13,617 nt of DNA, taken from Rubrivivax sp. (GTDB lineage Bacteria > Pseudomonadota > Gammaproteobacteria > Burkholderiales > Burkholderiaceae). Shown here one piece after another: positions 13,032 through 13,617 of the stretch (the stretch's first letter is position 1; every line of letters starts with the position of its first letter). Position numbers and translations under genes: made by a program. The notes below the pieces were generated by a model, which saw only the letters and a list, made by a program, of their open reading frames with translations, did not search any database and was not told the origin of the DNA. The DNA lies in contig SEEY01000032.1 of the NCBI GenBank assembly GCA_004211235.1, positions 1 to 13,617 on the forward strand, written 5' to 3'.

Positions 13032-13037
13032 CCTCCC
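13032..13037 (-). promoter_or_regulatory. Ribosome binding site for the 36-residue micro-ORF
   Basis: GGGAGG on the minus strand lies seven bases before the ATG at 13024. It is among the strongest such sites in the window and the main reason to take the short frame seriously. Confidence 0.6.
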
Positions 13038-13053
13038 ATCGAAGGGGGTTGCT

Positions 13054-13302
13054 ATGGCTCAGAACCTGGACACTGATGCGGCGTATCGCAAGCTGGTGGA
13101 TCACCTTGACTACTGGCTTTGGGCCGAGCAAGAGGCGGTCAACAGTCTTCGTGAGGCGATTGAACACGAACGCCAAGACGATGTAGCGCAGTTTCGAGAG
13201 TCGCTTGTCTACGTGTCGGCCATCGCCGCAGCCAGGCACCGCCGCGTGCAGCGATACGCGCAGAGGCACTGGGGTCAGCATCAGGCGGACCTCTCGCACT
13301 GA
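13054..13302 (+). CDS. Divergent 82-residue helical protein of unknown function
   Basis: The gene starts at an ATG preceded by AAGGGGG (13042-13048). The protein is helical, acidic in the middle and basic at the end: MAQNLDTDAAYRKLVDHLDY, WLWAEQEAVNSLREAIEHER, then VYVSAIAAARHRRVQRYAQR. It could be a small helical bundle; no known motif is visible. By eye its GC content is clearly lower than that of the neighbouring genes. It runs opposite to the surrounding minus-strand operon, which fits a separately acquired accessory (moron-like) gene. It starts only 29 bases from the divergent micro-ORF start, so its promoter must lie within that micro-ORF; none is convincing. Its 3' end overlaps the last gene by 22 bases. 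Confidence 0.65.
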   Translation: MAQNLDTDAAYRKLVDHLDYWLWAEQEAVNSLREAIEHERQDDVAQFRESLVYVSAIAAARHRRVQRYAQRHWGQHQADLSH

Positions 13303-13616
13303 CAGCCCCGCGCCCTGCGCTGATCGAAGAGCCCGGCGCCTGGCTCGCGGCTGGTGGGGTCATCGCCGTCGACGGCCGGCGTGGTGCTGGTGGCGCCAGC
13401 TTCGACACCTTCGGCCGCCAGGCCGCTGGCATCTGCCTTCACCACCCAGAAGCGCCAGCCGCCGGTGCGGTCCATAAAAGCCTCGGCGTAGGCCGTCGAG
13501 TGGAAGGCCGTGACGCCGGCGCAGCCGGCTTCCAAACCCTCGGCCGTCAGGCCGCTGACCTTGACCGGCTCCCCCGCCCCCTCGCCAGGCGTGTCGTCGC
13601 GGGGGGTGACCGTTAC
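13281..13616 (-). CDS. C-terminal part of a repeat-containing phage protein (5' end outside window)
   Basis: The frame is open to the window edge on the minus strand; 111 residues are visible. It contains VKVSGLTAEGLEAG and, 43 residues later, VKADASGLAAEGVEAG. Between them lies FHSTAYAEAFMDRTGGWRFW, a mixed aromatic segment that looks folded. The C-terminal end is Pro/Gly/Asp-rich and finishes basic with CQCERSA. I do not recognise the protein. An internal TTG at 13535 is not a credible start. It ends convergent with the 82-residue gene, overlapping by 22 bases. It may belong to the same early region as the integrase operon, but transcript boundaries cannot be seen. Confidence 0.6.
   Translation of the reverse strand, partial: VTVTPRDDTPGEGAGEPVKVSGLTAEGLEAGCAGVTAFHSTAYAEAFMDRTGGWRFWVVKADASGLAAEGVEAGATSTTPAVDGDDPTSREPGAGLFDQRRARGCQCERSA
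13395..13559 (-). repeat. Imperfect 36-base direct repeat, 129 bases apart
   Basis: Bases 13395-13430 and 13524-13559 match at 30 of 36 positions by my alignment, at an offset of 129 bases (43 codons). They encode the two SGL-AEG-EAG motifs of the partial minus-strand protein. More copies may lie upstream, beyond the window. Confidence 0.7.
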
Positions 13617-13617
13617 C

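Noticed and set aside
12985..13053. Divergent promoter between the micro-ORF and the 82-residue gene.
   Set aside because: CATACT-like -10 and TTTTCT-like -35 on the + strand are too weak to claim; no better pair on the minus strand.
13021..13299. 92-codon minus-strand open frame opposite the 82-residue gene.
   Set aside because: No ribosome binding site, and the + strand frame has AAGGGGG and a more natural protein composition. I kept the + strand gene, though this choice is not certain.
1..13617. CRISPR array, insertion sequence, toxin-antitoxin pair or known defence system.
   Set aside because: No regular short repeats with spacers, no transposase and no recognisable toxin, nuclease, methylase or defence domain on either strand.

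Overview
The window is about 13.6 kb of a high-GC, lambda-like temperate siphophage (or prophage). The reader sees the distal part of the tail module, a complete lysis cassette, an attachment site and the integration/early region. The host is most likely a high-GC betaproteobacterium, probably Burkholderiales. Three things point that way: the tRNA-Arg(ACG)-type attachment core, several small proteins that resemble ones I know from Burkholderiales phages, and the base composition. This host call is inference; Xanthomonadaceae or Pseudomonadaceae remain possible.

Positions 1-8313 (+ strand, tightly packed, mostly ATGA-type overlaps) hold the tail genes: the 3' part of the tape measure gene, a distal-tail-like protein, a baseplate-hub-like protein, a small NlpC/P60-like (DUF6950-type) protein, a 1560-residue tip/host-specificity protein and a tail-assembly-chaperone-like protein. 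The order tape measure - distal tail - hub - peptidase - giant tip protein matches gp11-gp15 of the Rhodobacter gene transfer agent and related siphophages. Positions 8335-9864 hold the lysis cassette: a membrane-anchored coiled-coil protein, a holin candidate, a GH24 lysozyme with a signal-arrest-release-like N-terminus, an Rz-type i-spanin, and an Rz1 o-spanin lipoprotein gene fully embedded in the Rz gene in another frame. Two small + strand genes follow (99 aa, and 46 aa with a zinc-knuckle-like motif). They meet two small minus-strand genes (68 and 84 aa).

Positions 10660-10891 are non-coding and look like a full attP. They contain the 3' 47 nt of a tRNA-Arg(ACG) gene without its 5' half, two inverted IHF-like sites on either side of it, three TGCGTGA direct repeats about one and three helical turns apart, a related sequence on the other side, and an intrinsic terminator just downstream. 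The tyrosine integrase (minus strand, 400 aa) begins inside the gene of a MerR-like excisionase candidate. Upstream of these in the same minus-strand operon are a zinc-ribbon/DUF7696-like fusion and a 36-aa micro-ORF, coupled by ATGA overlaps. A divergent, lower-GC 82-aa + strand gene and the C-terminal part of a repeat-containing minus-strand protein close the window.

Late genes and integrase lie on opposite sides of one attachment core. The sequence is therefore in the circular or unintegrated phage order (or is the junction of a tandem double lysogen), not the end of a single prophage integrated at this tRNA. I see no recognisable defence system. The most interesting parts are the attP architecture, the duplicated 140-residue module in the tip protein, and several unannotated small genes.
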